Shown here piece after piece: positions 1-8,740 of a DNA stretch of 64,000 nucleotides (the stretch's first letter is position 1; each line of letters starts with the position of its first letter). The notes below the pieces were generated by a model. It was not told the origin of the DNA, searched no databases, and was given only the letters and a program-made list of their open reading frames with translations. The stretch comes from JAAXGX01 sp965221595 (GTDB taxonomy: Bacteria > Acidobacteriota > Vicinamibacteria > Vicinamibacterales > UBA8438): the NCBI GenBank assembly GCA_965221595.1, contig OZ244900.1, forward strand, positions 1,736,001 to 1,800,000. Direction: 5' to 3'. A program made the position numbers and the translations under genes.

Positions 1-180
1 GCCGACCGCGTGCCGTGTCCCGCAGTAGCCGGCGAATTCCTGCTCGAACGCCTCCACCTCGGGTCCGAGCGCGTACCGGCCGCTGCGCAGCACGCGGACG
101 GCAGCGGCCTCCACTTCCGCCTGCAGCTCGGCGTGCTGCGCCTGCAGATCGACCAGCGGTATCACGATGCGCTCGGGCAC
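1..180 (-). CDS. DegT/DnrJ/EryC1/StrS aminotransferase, N-terminal part (runs off window)
   Basis: The reverse strand read from a GTG at 180 gives 60 codons open to the window edge. The peptide contains IPLVDLQAQHAEL, then VLRSGRYALGPEVEAFE and ends at YCGTRHAVG. This is the characteristic start of PLP-dependent sugar aminotransferases of the DegT/DnrJ/EryC1/StrS family, which aminate keto-sugars of surface polysaccharides; the SGRY..GPEVEAFE stretch and the C-GT-HAV stretch are family hallmarks. Only the N-terminus is present, so the catalytic lysine is outside the window. It is divergent from ttcA with about 75 bp between starts. An internal GTG is also possible as start. The family is secure; the exact substrate is unknown. 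Confidence 0.85.
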   Translation of the reverse strand, partial: MPERIVIPLVDLQAQHAELQAEVEAAAVRVLRSGRYALGPEVEAFEQEFAGYCGTRHAVG

Positions 181-255
181 AGGTCGGATTCTACCGCCGC
201 CGGCGGGCAGGTCGCGGACCGACGGTTTCGCGTACGGGTGTAGACTCGGTGCGCG

Positions 256-1062
256 GTGGGCTATAGCAGCAATCTGGAGGCGCGGCTGGCGCGCAAGGTG
301 ACTCGCGCGATCTCGACGTTCGATCTGATCGAGGACGGGGATCGCGTGCTGGTCGGCCTGTCGGGCGGCAAGGACAGTTGGGCACTGATGCAGCTGTTGG
401 ACGTGCTGCGCCGCCGGGCCCCGGTCGACTTCACGCTGGTCGCGGTCAACGTCGATTCCGGCTACGCCGGCTACCGGCACGACGCGATCACCCGCGCCTG
501 CAGCGAGCGGGGCTGGGAGTGCCGCATCGAGCATACGGCCATCGGCGAGATCATGGACGACGTGCTGGCGGCCGACGCGACGCCCTGCTCGCTCTGTGCC
601 CGGCTGCGGCGCGGCGTGCTGTACCGGCTCGCCGCCGACCTGGGCGCCACCAAGATCGCTCTCGGGCACCACGCGGACGACTTCGTCGAGACGCTGCTGC
701 TGAACCTGTTCTTTGCCGGGAGCCTCAAGGCCATGCCCGCGCGTCTGGTCTCCGACGACGGCCGCCACGTGGTGATTCGCCCCCTCGTGTACGTGGCCGA
801 GGACGAGGCGCGGGCCTACACGCGCGCCAGCGAGCTGCCGGTCATCGGCTGTTGCTGCCCGGTCTGCGGGGACCTGAGCCTGAAGCGCCAGCGCATCAAA
901 CGCCTCTTGCTCGACTTCGACCGCGAGCACCCCGGCGTCAAGAGTTCCATGCTCAAGGCACTCGGGAACGTCGCGCCGCGGCACTTGCTCGACACCCGTC
1001 TCAATCCGGTCGCCGAGCTGCGGGCACGGGTCGCCGGCGACCTGGAGCGCGCCGCCTCCTAG
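256..1062 (+). CDS. ttcA: tRNA 2-thiocytidine biosynthesis protein TtcA
   Basis: A PP-loop ATPase of 268 residues. The ATP-binding motif SGGKDS lies at residues 36-41, an iron-sulfur type CSLC pair at 111-114 inside PCSLCARLRRGVLYR, and a second cysteine group CPVC at 201-204. This pattern is typical of TtcA, which thiolates C32 of some tRNAs using a 4Fe-4S cluster. The length fits the shorter TtcA/TtuA-type group, and a TtuA-like 2-thiouridine enzyme is the main alternative. The start is a GTG at 256. The TAG stop at 1060-1062 is followed at once by repeat copy A1. Confidence 0.88.
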   Translation: MGYSSNLEARLARKVTRAISTFDLIEDGDRVLVGLSGGKDSWALMQLLDVLRRRAPVDFTLVAVNVDSGYAGYRHDAITRACSERGWECRIEHTAIGEIMDDVLAADATPCSLCARLRRGVLYRLAADLGATKIALGHHADDFVETLLLNLFFAGSLKAMPARLVSDDGRHVVIRPLVYVAEDEARAYTRASELPVIGCCCPVCGDLSLKRQRIKRLLLDFDREHPGVKSSMLKALGNVAPRHLLDTRLNPVAELRARVAGDLERAAS

Positions 1063-1220
1063 CAGCCCGTGGCAAGAGTCCCGCTGCATGCGACGGACGG
1101 TGCATCCGGTCTGACTGGGTTGTTCCCCGGTCGCATATGCTCCGGAGGCTCCCTCGGCACGCCTTGTCAGTCCGGTGCCTCGCTCGTCGCGGTGCGACGC
1201 GGGGTTTCACCACGGACTGC
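1063..1220 (-). repeat. Palindromic repeat A, copy A1 (long form, antisense orientation)
   Basis: This 158 bp element starts at the base after the ttcA TAG stop. Its ends are CAGCCCGTGG and CCACGGACTG, which are inverted repeats with one G-U type mismatch. Read on the minus strand it aligns over its length with A2, A3 and A6: the GTGGTGAAACCCC start, the central GGGAGCC block, and the GGGA..CTTGCCACGGGCTG end. It lies between ttcA and dtd and carries no gene. Confidence 0.85.
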
Positions 1221-1262
1221 CAGCGGCATGCGAGCCCGGGTTTGCCGCACCAGCCGGACCCG

Positions 1263-1727
1263 ATGCGAGTCGTGCTGCAGCGTGTGAGCTCCGCGCGCGT
1301 CAGCGCCGGTGGCCGCCGGCTCGGCAGCATCCGGCGCGGGCTGCTCGCGCTGGTCGGCGTGCGGCGCGACGATGGTCTCGCCGACGTGGCGTATCTGGCG
1401 CGCAAGATCGGACAGTTGCGGGTGTTCGAAGACGAGGCCGGGCGGATGGCGCGCTCGCTCATCGACATCGGCGGGGAGCTGCTTGTCGTTTCCCAGTTCA
1501 CGCTGTACGGCGATTGCCGCAAGGGCCGGCGGCCCTCGTTCGATCGGGCGGCCCCGCCCGCCGCGGCGCGCGTGGTCTACGAGGACCTCGTCGCGGCCCT
1601 GCGGGAGACCGGCCTGACGGTCCGCACGGGTGAATTCCAGGCGCTTATGCGCGTCGAGCTGGTCAACGACGGTCCGGTGACACTGCTGCTCGACAGCGAC
1701 CATCGGCGACGGCGCGATGCGGAGTGA
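1263..1727 (+). CDS. dtd: D-aminoacyl-tRNA deacylase
   Basis: A protein of 154 residues that hydrolyses D-aminoacyl-tRNAs, preventing D-amino acid entry into protein. It begins MRVVLQRVSSARV and holds both family signatures: SQFTLYGDCRKGRRPSF near the middle and the NDGPVT motif near the C-terminus, which together form the active site across the dimer. The length is normal for the family. The ATG at 1263 is 42 bp after repeat A1. Its end overlaps the start of the next gene by 11 bp, so the two are probably co-transcribed. Confidence 0.95.
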   Translation: MRVVLQRVSSARVSAGGRRLGSIRRGLLALVGVRRDDGLADVAYLARKIGQLRVFEDEAGRMARSLIDIGGELLVVSQFTLYGDCRKGRRPSFDRAAPPAAARVVYEDLVAALRETGLTVRTGEFQALMRVELVNDGPVTLLLDSDHRRRRDAE

Positions 1728-2583
1728 TCCGGCAGTCTACGTGCTGGCGCTTGCCGCCCTGCTGCCGGTACTGTGCGCCGGCCCGGCCGCCGCACAACAG
1801 CGCCCGCTGCTGACCGAGGATCCCGAGTCGATCGGCGCCGGCATGATGCTGCTCGAAGGCGGATTCGACTACACCTGGGAGCAGCCCTATCCGGTCTCGG
1901 GACTGCGCGGGAACCGACTGCGGACGCCGCTGCTGGGCGTGAGCTTCGGCGTCAGCTCGATTGCCGAGGTCCAGATCGACGGAATCTCCTACCAGCGGCT
2001 GCGGGTCCTCGAGCGGGGCAGGGGGCCACTGTCCGGTCTCGTGAACGGCACGGGCGGAGCCACGCAGGACATGGAGGATCTCGTCGTCGGCACCAAGGTG
2101 CGCGTGATCGCGGAGACGGACCTCAGCCCGTCGTTCGCACTGCGGTTCGCGACGCGCCTGCCCAACGCCGGCAACGAGAGCGGCCTCGGTCTCGACTCGA
2201 TGGCCTTCTTCAATACGCTGCTGGTGGGCAAGAGCTTCGGGCCCGCACGCATCGTGGCCAACTTCGGACTGGGCATCCTGTCGGACCCGGTTCGCGGCGA
2301 CCGGCAGAACGACGTGGTCCTGTACGGCGTGTCGGTGGCGCGCTCGCTGAATCCGTTCACCCAGGTCGTGGCGGAGGTCAACGGCCACGCGAACACGCGG
2401 CGCGGGACGCCTCCGCCCGGCACCGACACGTCGGGCCACCTGCGCGCCGGAGTGCGCTACCACCTCGGCCCGTTGCGGCTCGACGGCGCCGTCATCAGCG
2501 GGTTGACGAGCCGCGACGGCAAGTTCGGGGTCACCGCGGGCTTCACGTGGATCTTCCCGGGGCTCCCGGTCCCCGCGGGTTGA
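1717..2583 (+). CDS. Secreted, probable outer-membrane beta-barrel protein
   Basis: A 288-residue protein with a clear signal peptide (hydrophobic stretch at about 7-22 ending AGPAAAQQ) and a body of alternating amphipathic strands rich in Gly, Asn and Arg. The strand-like segments and the C-terminal GVTAGFTWIF are in the style of small outer-membrane barrels such as the MetA-pathway/transporter-like families. I do not recognise a specific family. It overlaps dtd by 11 bp and is 22 bp upstream of dapF, so it probably belongs to this operon. The function is unknown; a porin-like or lipid-binding role is a guess. Confidence 0.6.
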   Translation: MRSDPAVYVLALAALLPVLCAGPAAAQQRPLLTEDPESIGAGMMLLEGGFDYTWEQPYPVSGLRGNRLRTPLLGVSFGVSSIAEVQIDGISYQRLRVLERGRGPLSGLVNGTGGATQDMEDLVVGTKVRVIAETDLSPSFALRFATRLPNAGNESGLGLDSMAFFNTLLVGKSFGPARIVANFGLGILSDPVRGDRQNDVVLYGVSVARSLNPFTQVVAEVNGHANTRRGTPPPGTDTSGHLRAGVRYHLGPLRLDGAVISGLTSRDGKFGVTAGFTWIFPGLPVPAG

Positions 2584-2605
2584 CGGCGCGCCGACGCTGC
2601 CTGCC

Positions 2606-3430
2606 ATGCCTGTCGAGTTCGTCAAGGCTCACGCCTACGGCAACGACTTCCTGTTCATCGAGGAGCACCTGGCGGCCGGTGCGGAGGCTGCCGCGTGGGC
2701 CCGCGCGGTGTGCGACCGCCACACCGGCATCGGTGCGGACGGCCTCATCCTCCATCGCCGGACCGCGGGCGGCGCGACGATGAGGCTGCTCAACGCCGAC
2801 GGATCGGCGGCCGAGGTGTCCGGGAACGGCGTGCGGTGCCTCGCAGCCATCGTCGCCGACGCGCGCGGCAGCCGCGGCGGCGGCCCCGAACAGGCGGAGA
2901 TCGCGATCGAGACGGCCGCTGGCGTCAAGACGTTGACCCTGTTGGAGGCGGCCGCCCCGCGCTTCAAGTTCAGGGCGTGGATGGGCCGCGCGTCGGGGCT
3001 CGCGCGGCGGCAGCTCGACGTCGCGGGCGAGCTGGTCAGCGCAATCGTGCTGTCGGTCGGCAACCCGCAGTGCATCGTGCTCACGGAGCGGCTCGATGCC
3101 GCGCGATTCGCGCGACTGGGACCGGCGCTGGCGGTGCACGAGGCGTTCCCGGCAGGGACCAACGTGGAGTTCGTTCACATCGAGCGCCCGGATCGGCTGC
3201 GCATCCTGATCTGGGAGCGGGGCGTGGGGCCGACGAGCGCCTCCGGTACGGGCGCCTGCGCAGCGGCTGCCGCGGCGAACGCGTTCGGGGGGGCGGCGCC
3301 CGCCATGGACGTCGTCTCGCCCGGCGGCTCGCAGCGGGTCGAGCTGACCGCGGGCGGGATTCACCTCACGGGCTGGGCCGAGCTCACCGGCCGGGGCGTG
3401 TGGCTGGGTCCGCCGCCGGCCGGCGCGTAG
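2606..3430 (+). CDS. dapF: Diaminopimelate epimerase
   Basis: The 274-residue enzyme interconverts LL- and meso-diaminopimelate for lysine and peptidoglycan synthesis. It starts with the usual FVKAHAYGNDF. Both catalytic cysteines are present: C78 in SGNGVRCLA and C218 in SASGTGACAAA. The length is normal. The start is an ATG 22 bp after the preceding gene. About 180 bp without a recognisable gene follow before radC. Confidence 0.96.
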   Translation: MPVEFVKAHAYGNDFLFIEEHLAAGAEAAAWARAVCDRHTGIGADGLILHRRTAGGATMRLLNADGSAAEVSGNGVRCLAAIVADARGSRGGGPEQAEIAIETAAGVKTLTLLEAAAPRFKFRAWMGRASGLARRQLDVAGELVSAIVLSVGNPQCIVLTERLDAARFARLGPALAVHEAFPAGTNVEFVHIERPDRLRILIWERGVGPTSASGTGACAAAAAANAFGGAAPAMDVVSPGGSQRVELTAGGIHLTGWAELTGRGVWLGPPPAGA

Positions 3431-3612
3431 CGCTGCGTGGAACGGCGCATCCGCCGCGGGCTGGCAGCTTTCGCGTACTCGGACGGGCAGTGCCGGCGCC
3501 GTCACCGCCGCGCCGGCGCGGCGCGGACGCAGGGCACGCGGAGGTCGCGCCCCGTCCCGCTTACTCTGTAGTACGATGGCGTTGCGGCACACGGCTTGAA
3601 GGCGCGAGACGC

Positions 3613-4281
3613 ATGCAATCGCTCGCGCTGCACGACCGCCCACGCGAGAAGCTCGACCGGCTCGGTTCGAGCGTCCTCGGCGACAACGAGCTCCTTGCCG
3701 TCATTCTCGGGCACGGCCACCACCGTGCAAGCGCCCTGGATATCGCGAACCGGGTGCTCGGGGCGGCGGGTGGGGTGCACGGGTTGACGCGTCTGTCCGA
3801 GGGGCAGTTGCGGCGGGTCAACGGTGTCGGGCCGGCCAGGGCCGCACAGATTCTGGCCGCGGTGGAACTCGGTCGGCGGACGCTGGCGCGCTCGCCGGCC
3901 GAACGGACCCTGCTGCGCAGCCCGCGGGATGTCGCGGCGTATCTGCTGCCGCGCTACGGCGCCGGTCTGGTCGAACAGTTCGGCCTGTTGATGCTGGATA
4001 CCAAGCATCGGGTTCTGCGGGCCACGGTGCTCTCGATAGGCACACTGGATGCCAGCCTCGTGCATCCGCGAGAGGTATTCCGGGCGGCCGCCGCGGCCGG
4101 CGCCGCTGCGCTGGTGTTGTTTCACAACCACCCGTCGGGTGACCCGACACCCAGCGTGGACGACGTGGCGCTGACCGAGCGCATGGTGCAGGCCGGCACG
4201 CTCATGGGCATCGACGTGATCGACCACGTGGTGCTCGCCGACGTGCGGTACTTCAGCTTCAAGGAAAGCGGGCGGATCTAG
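3613..4281 (+). CDS. radC: RadC/JAB-domain protein
   Basis: A 222-residue RadC-family protein. An N-terminal helix-hairpin-helix region (about residues 20-90, including VNGVGPARAAQIL) precedes a JAB1/MPN-type metallo-domain with the HNHPSGDP motif at 171-178 and a following DD pair. The fold is that of a zinc metalloprotease; the once-claimed role in DNA repair is not firmly established. The ATG at 3613 is preceded by a poor ribosome site. Its TAG is immediately followed by the GTG of larC, so the two are tightly coupled. Confidence 0.93.
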   Translation: MQSLALHDRPREKLDRLGSSVLGDNELLAVILGHGHHRASALDIANRVLGAAGGVHGLTRLSEGQLRRVNGVGPARAAQILAAVELGRRTLARSPAERTLLRSPRDVAAYLLPRYGAGLVEQFGLLMLDTKHRVLRATVLSIGTLDASLVHPREVFRAAAAAGAAALVLFHNHPSGDPTPSVDDVALTERMVQAGTLMGIDVIDHVVLADVRYFSFKESGRI

Positions 4282-5553
4282 GTGGCGAGGATTCTCTACT
4301 TCGACTGCTTCTCGGGTGCCTCCGGCGACATGATTCTCGGCGCGCTGCTCGACGCCGGGCTGCCGCTGGAGCAGCTCCGCGCCGCTGTCGGGAGCCTGGC
4401 GCTCGATGGCGTGACGCTGGACGCCGAGCGCGTGGACCGATGCGGGATCGGGGCCACGAAGTTTCGCGTTCACGGTGTCGATCCGGGCCGCGGGCACCGC
4501 CCCGAGGGCGACCGCCGCCATCACAGCCACGACCATCACGACCACGACCATCACGACCACCAGCACCCCGGCCCGGAACACCACGCCCACGGGCACCGGG
4601 GTTTGAGCGAGATCTGCGCGCTGGTGGACCGCTCGGCCCTGTCGGCGGCTGCGAAGGACCGGGCCAAGCGTCTTTTCCGGCGCCTGGCGGAGACGGAAGC
4701 GGACATCCACGGGCGGCCGGTGGAGGAGATCCACCTGCACGAGGTGGGGGCGGTCGACTCCATCATCGACATTGCCGGGGCGGTGTTCGGCCTCGAGTGG
4801 GTGGGTGCCGATCGCATCGTCTCGTCGCCGCTCAATGTCGGATCAGGCACCGTGACCTGCGCCCATGGGGTGCTGCCCGTGCCCGCACCCGCCACGACGC
4901 GGCTGGTGGCCGACGTGCCGGTATACTCGACCGGCGTCGAGGCCGAGCTGCTCACGCCCACCGGCGCGCTGCTAGTCACCGACTACGCGTCGCAGTACGG
5001 GCCGCTGCCGGCGCTGCGCCTGCGACGGGTGGGGTACGGTGCGGGCGACCGGGATCTGCCGGGCTCGCCGAACGTCGTGCGGGTGATCATCGGTGACGAC
5101 GACGTCGGTGGTCGCCTGCAACGTGTGGTGGTTCTCGAGAGCGAGATCGACGACATGAACCCCCAGATCTTCGGCGTGCTCATGGACCGTCTCCATGCAG
5201 CGGGCGCGCTGGACGTGTTCTACGCGCCGATTCAGATGAAGAAGAACCGGCCGGGAACGCTGGTCTCGGTCGTCGCGCGACCGGAGGACCGCGAGGCCCT
5301 GACCGCGCTGCTGTTTCGCGAGACGACCACCATCGGGGTCCGGTTCAGGGAGATGGATCGCGAGCGGCTCGATCGCGACCAGGTGACGGTGGAGACGCCG
5401 CTCGGCCCGGTGCGCTTCAAGGTGGCCGGCCGCGGCGGCGACGTGGTGAACGCGTCGCCGGAGTTCGACGACTGTCTGCAACTCGCCGAACGGCACGACC
5501 TGTCGGTCAAGGCCGTGCAGGCGATCGCGACCAAGGCGTACCTGGATCGCTAG
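4282..5553 (+). CDS. larC: LarC-type nickel insertion protein
   Basis: LarC inserts nickel into the pyridinium bis-thiocarboxylate nucleotide cofactor used by lactate racemase and related enzymes. The 423-residue protein has the N-terminal ILYFDCFSGASGDMILG signature, the EEIHLHEVGAVDSI block, and a His/Asp-rich stretch at about residues 80-106 with many HDH units, the expected nickel store. Here the gene is a single frame, without the programmed frameshift known from Lactobacillus. It starts with GTG directly at the radC stop. LarB and LarE are not in the window, so the cofactor pathway would have to be completed elsewhere. Confidence 0.93.
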   Translation: MARILYFDCFSGASGDMILGALLDAGLPLEQLRAAVGSLALDGVTLDAERVDRCGIGATKFRVHGVDPGRGHRPEGDRRHHSHDHHDHDHHDHQHPGPEHHAHGHRGLSEICALVDRSALSAAAKDRAKRLFRRLAETEADIHGRPVEEIHLHEVGAVDSIIDIAGAVFGLEWVGADRIVSSPLNVGSGTVTCAHGVLPVPAPATTRLVADVPVYSTGVEAELLTPTGALLVTDYASQYGPLPALRLRRVGYGAGDRDLPGSPNVVRVIIGDDDVGGRLQRVVVLESEIDDMNPQIFGVLMDRLHAAGALDVFYAPIQMKKNRPGTLVSVVARPEDREALTALLFRETTTIGVRFREMDRERLDRDQVTVETPLGPVRFKVAGRGGDVVNASPEFDDCLQLAERHDLSVKAVQAIATKAYLDR

Positions 5554-5564
5554 CTGGCATCAGC

Positions 5565-7571
5565 ATGCCGCGCTTCTACCTCACCACCGCCATCGACTAC
5601 GTCAACAGCCGGCCGCACCTGGGCACGGCATACGAGAAGGTGACCGCCGACGTCATCGCCCGCTACAAGCGGCTCGCTGGCTGCGACACCCGTTTCCTGA
5701 TGGGAAACGACGAGCACTCGCAGAACGTCTATCAGCGCGCGCGCGAGGAGGGGCTCGAGCCGTTGGCCTTCTGCGACCGGATGGAGACGGCGTTCCGGGA
5801 CGTCTGGCGGCGGCTCGACATCTCCTTCGACGACTTCATCCGCACGACGGAGGCGCGCCACCGCGCCGGCGTGACGGCGCTCGTTGCGCGCCTGATCGAG
5901 TCGGGTGACGTCTACGAGGGGTTCTACGAAGGGTGGTACTGCGTCTCGTGCGAGGCGTTCAAGCAGGCGAAGGACCTGGTGGACGGCGCCTGCCCGGTGC
6001 ACCGCAGCGCGCCGCAGTGGATCCGCGAGAAGAACCACTTCTTCCGCTTGTCGAAGTATCGGGAGCGCCTACTCGAGCGCTACGCGGCGCATCCCGAGGC
6101 ACTCGAGCCGGAAATCCGCCGCAACGAGATCCTGCGGCTGCTCGAGGCCGGCCTGGAGGACATCTCCATGAGCCGGACCGGGCAGTCGTGGGGCATACCG
6201 GTCCCGTCCGATCCCGGCAGCGTGGTCTACGTCTGGATGGACGCGCTGATCAACTACGTCTCGGGCGTCGGCTACGGCACCGACGACGCGCTGTTCGACA
6301 CGTGGTGGCCGGCCGACCTGCACGTGATCGGCAAGGACATCACGCGGTTCCACTGCGTCGTCTGGCCCGCGATGCTGATGAGCGCCGGCATCGCGCTGCC
6401 ACGGCAGGTGTTCGGGCACGGCTGGGTCCACTGGCAGGGCCAGAAGATGAGCAAGTCGCTCGGCACGGCCGTGGACCCGCTGGACGCGGTCGAGCGCCTG
6501 GGGCCGGATCCGTTGCGGTTGTACCTGACCAAGGAGATCGCCTACGGTCAGGACGGCGACTTCACCTGGGACCGGTTGGAGGAGCGCTACAACGTCGACC
6601 TCGCGAACAATTTCGGCAACCTCGTCTCGCGGATCGTCGCGATGGCCCACCGCTACCGGCAGGGACGGCTGGTGGCGCCAGCCGCCGCGCCCGGTCCGCT
6701 CGCCGCCACGGCAGCGTCGGCCGTGGCGGACTATCGGCAGGCGATGGACCGCTTCGCGTTGCATCACGGTGTGGCCGCCGCGCTGCGGATCGTGGACGCC
6801 GCCAACGAGTACATCGCGGAAGTGGAGCCGTGGGTGGCGGCCAGGGATCCGGCGCGCGCGGCAGAGCTCGACCGGCAGCTCTACGATGTGAGCGAGGCGG
6901 TGCGGTTGGCTGCGGTCCTGCTGGCGCCCGTCATGCCCAGGTCGTGCACCGAGGTGCTGGCGCGCGTCGGCGCGGCCGCGCCGGCCGACGCACTGCGTCT
7001 CGAGCGGGACGGCACCTGGCAGGCGCCGCCTGGCGCGGAGCGGCGCCTGGTCAAGGGCCCGCCTCTGTGGCCGCGGCTCGAGGCCGGACAGGCGGCATCG
7101 TCCGGTCCGGCGCCCGCGGCGCGGACGGAGCAGCAACCGAAGGAGCAGCAACCGAAGGAGCAGGAGCCCATGAGCGCATCGGATGCGGCGGCGCCGCGGG
7201 GGCAGGCGCCGGAACGGCAGGAGCCGGCGCCGGAACGGCCCCGGATCTCGATCGACCAGTTCGCGAAGATGGAGCTGCGCGTCGGGCGCGTCGCGGCTGC
7301 CGAGGCGGTGCCGAAATCGAGGAAGCTGCTGCGTCTCGAAGTCGAGGACGGCGCGGGGGTGCGTCAGATCGTGGCCGGCCTCGCCAAGTCTCACGCGCCC
7401 GAGACGCTGGTCGGCCGCAGCGTGGTGTTCATTGCCAACCTCGAGCCGGTGAAGCTCGCGGGGGTCGAGTCGAACGGCATGGTGCTGGCCGCCTCCGGCG
7501 CGGACGGCGCGCCGGTGCTCCTCACGGTGGACCTGCCGGACCAGGTACCGCCCGGTGCGACGATTTCGTAG
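5565..7571 (+). CDS. metG: Methionyl-tRNA synthetase with C-terminal tRNA-binding domain
   Basis: The 668-residue enzyme charges tRNA-Met. The class I HIGH-like motif is PHLG (17-20), the KMSKS loop is at 294-298, and a zinc-knuckle type CVSC starts at residue 126. An acidic, Glu/Gln/Pro-rich linker with two QQPKE repeats (about 520-555) joins the catalytic part to a Trbp111/EMAP-like domain (about 558-668, with FAKMELRVGRV and SNGMVLA), which acts as a dimerisation and tRNA-binding module. The start is an ATG 11 bp after larC. Its TAG stop is joined directly to repeat copy A2. Confidence 0.97.
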   Translation: MPRFYLTTAIDYVNSRPHLGTAYEKVTADVIARYKRLAGCDTRFLMGNDEHSQNVYQRAREEGLEPLAFCDRMETAFRDVWRRLDISFDDFIRTTEARHRAGVTALVARLIESGDVYEGFYEGWYCVSCEAFKQAKDLVDGACPVHRSAPQWIREKNHFFRLSKYRERLLERYAAHPEALEPEIRRNEILRLLEAGLEDISMSRTGQSWGIPVPSDPGSVVYVWMDALINYVSGVGYGTDDALFDTWWPADLHVIGKDITRFHCVVWPAMLMSAGIALPRQVFGHGWVHWQGQKMSKSLGTAVDPLDAVERLGPDPLRLYLTKEIAYGQDGDFTWDRLEERYNVDLANNFGNLVSRIVAMAHRYRQGRLVAPAAAPGPLAATAASAVADYRQAMDRFALHHGVAAALRIVDAANEYIAEVEPWVAARDPARAAELDRQLYDVSEAVRLAAVLLAPVMPRSCTEVLARVGAAAPADALRLERDGTWQAPPGAERRLVKGPPLWPRLEAGQAASSGPAPAARTEQQPKEQQPKEQEPMSASDAAAPRGQAPERQEPAPERPRISIDQFAKMELRVGRVAAAEAVPKSRKLLRLEVEDGAGVRQIVAGLAKSHAPETLVGRSVVFIANLEPVKLAGVESNGMVLAASGADGAPVLLTVDLPDQVPPGATIS

Positions 7572-7730
7572 CAGCCCGTGGTGAAACCCCGCGTCGCACC
7601 GAGACGGGCGCGGCGCCCGTCCGGCAAGGCGCGGCGAGGGAGCCTATTGGGCATCGTCGACCGAGGAGCAACGCAGGCAGGCGGGATGCAGCGCACGTTC
7701 AATACCGCGGGGCCTCTTGCCACGGGCTGC
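7572..7730 (+). repeat. Palindromic repeat A, copy A2 (long form)
   Basis: A 159 bp copy starting at the base after the metG TAG. The ends CAGCCCGTGG and CCACGGGCTG are perfect inverted repeats, followed inward by CCCCGCG and CGCGGGG, which also pair. A further internal hairpin GACGGGCG/CGCCCGTC lies near the left end. One reading frame (RGETPRRTETG..., ending SCHGL) is open through the whole element, and the same frame is translated in copy A3. Together with B1 it fills the 311 bp between metG and tatD, which holds no gene. Confidence 0.88.
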
Positions 7731-7735
7731 CGGTA

Positions 7736-7877
7736 GTCCGCGCTGCGGAACCACGCAGCGGAACCACGCAGACTCCACAAGGCGCGCACGGCGCGCCTCG
7801 GTGGGAGTGGCGCGGGGCGAAGGGGCCCCGCAGGCGGACGCCGGGGGTTCGGGGCGTGGCCCTGTCTGAAGCTGGCC
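7736..7877 (+). repeat. Repeat B, copy B1
   Basis: This stretch directly follows A2 and is shared with 45271-45398 (B2). Both begin GTCCGCGC and contain the same core, GGCGCGCACGGCGCGCC followed by TCGG(T/C)GGGAG. They end in a TTCGGGGCG/CCC type hairpin ahead of CTGAA. A 13 bp unit, GCGGAACCACGCA, is tandemly doubled at 7745-7770 in this copy only. The core is strongly palindromic. It ends just before the tatD start and may carry its ribosome site region. Confidence 0.7.
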
Positions 7878-7882
7878 GGAGC

Positions 7883-8668
7883 ATGGTCGATTCACACTGT
7901 CATCTGGCCGACGCTGCCTTCGTGGACGACCTCGAGGCGGTGGTCGGCAGGGCGCGCGCCGCGGGCGTCGAGCGGGCGCTGTGCATTCTCGACGTAACGA
8001 ACGACGACGAGGCGGAGCGCGCCGCGCGGGTGGCCGGGACGTGGCCGGCCGTGCGCTTCGCAGCCGGCGTGCACCCGCATCAGGCGGCGCCTTTCGCGGA
8101 CGCGGCGGACGCCGCGTCGAGCGCGGTCCGGGCGGCGCTCGCGCGCTTCGCCGGCGCCTGCGCCATCGGCGAGATTGGTCTAGACTACCACTACGACTTC
8201 GCGCCGCGGCCTGTCCAGATCGAGGTGTTCCGGCGCCAGATCGCCCTCGCGCGGGAGGTGGACCGGCCGATCGTCATCCATACGCGCGAGGCGGACGACG
8301 ATACGTTTGCCGCCCTCCGTGCCGAGGGGCGGGGTGACGTGCGGGGCGTCTTTCACTGCTTCACCGGCGATGCCGCGGCGGCGCGCCGGGCCCTGGACCT
8401 CGGCTTCCACGTCTCGTTCTCCGGCATCGCGACGTTCCGCCGGGCAGACGACATTCGGGCGGCGGCGGCGGTCGTGCCTGCCGACAGGCTGCTCGTCGAG
8501 ACCGACGCACCCTACCTCGCGCCGGTCCCGTTCCGCGGCCGCCGCAATGAGCCGGCGTGGGTGGCCCACGTCGTCGACGTACTCGCGGACGTGCGCCGAG
8601 AGCGGGCCGCCGACGTCGCGGCGACGACGGCGGCGGCGTTCGCCGCGCTCTTCGACACCACCGCCTGA
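7883..8668 (+). CDS. tatD: TatD family metal-dependent deoxyribonuclease
   Basis: A 261-residue TIM-barrel hydrolase. The metal ligands appear in order: DSHCHL at residues 3-8, the GEIGLDYHYD block, VIHTRE, FHCFTGD and ETDAPYLAP near the C-terminus. TatD proteins are 3'-5' exonucleases or D-aminoacyl hydrolases of the amidohydrolase-like superfamily. The usual partner metG lies upstream, the same order as in many bacteria, but here repeats A2 and B1 separate them. The ATG at 7883 begins just after B1. Large parts upstream in the same frame are open but are not homologous to anything and come from the repeats. Confidence 0.95.
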   Translation: MVDSHCHLADAAFVDDLEAVVGRARAAGVERALCILDVTNDDEAERAARVAGTWPAVRFAAGVHPHQAAPFADAADAASSAVRAALARFAGACAIGEIGLDYHYDFAPRPVQIEVFRRQIALAREVDRPIVIHTREADDDTFAALRAEGRGDVRGVFHCFTGDAAAARRALDLGFHVSFSGIATFRRADDIRAAAAVVPADRLLVETDAPYLAPVPFRGRRNEPAWVAHVVDVLADVRRERAADVAATTAAAFAALFDTTA

Positions 8669-8740
8669 GGCCCGGCACGGTGCGGGTCGCCGGCCGCGTT
8701 GACACCCGTTCGGCGAGTGTGTTCTGATTCCTTTCGCCCC

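Noticed and set aside
3431..3612. A further repeat A copy after dapF
   Set aside because: Only CCGCGGGCTGGCA resembles one end; the rest does not align.
7572..7882. Small gene between metG and tatD
   Set aside because: Open frames here are those of repeats A2 and B1; they recur at other copies and are not gene-like.
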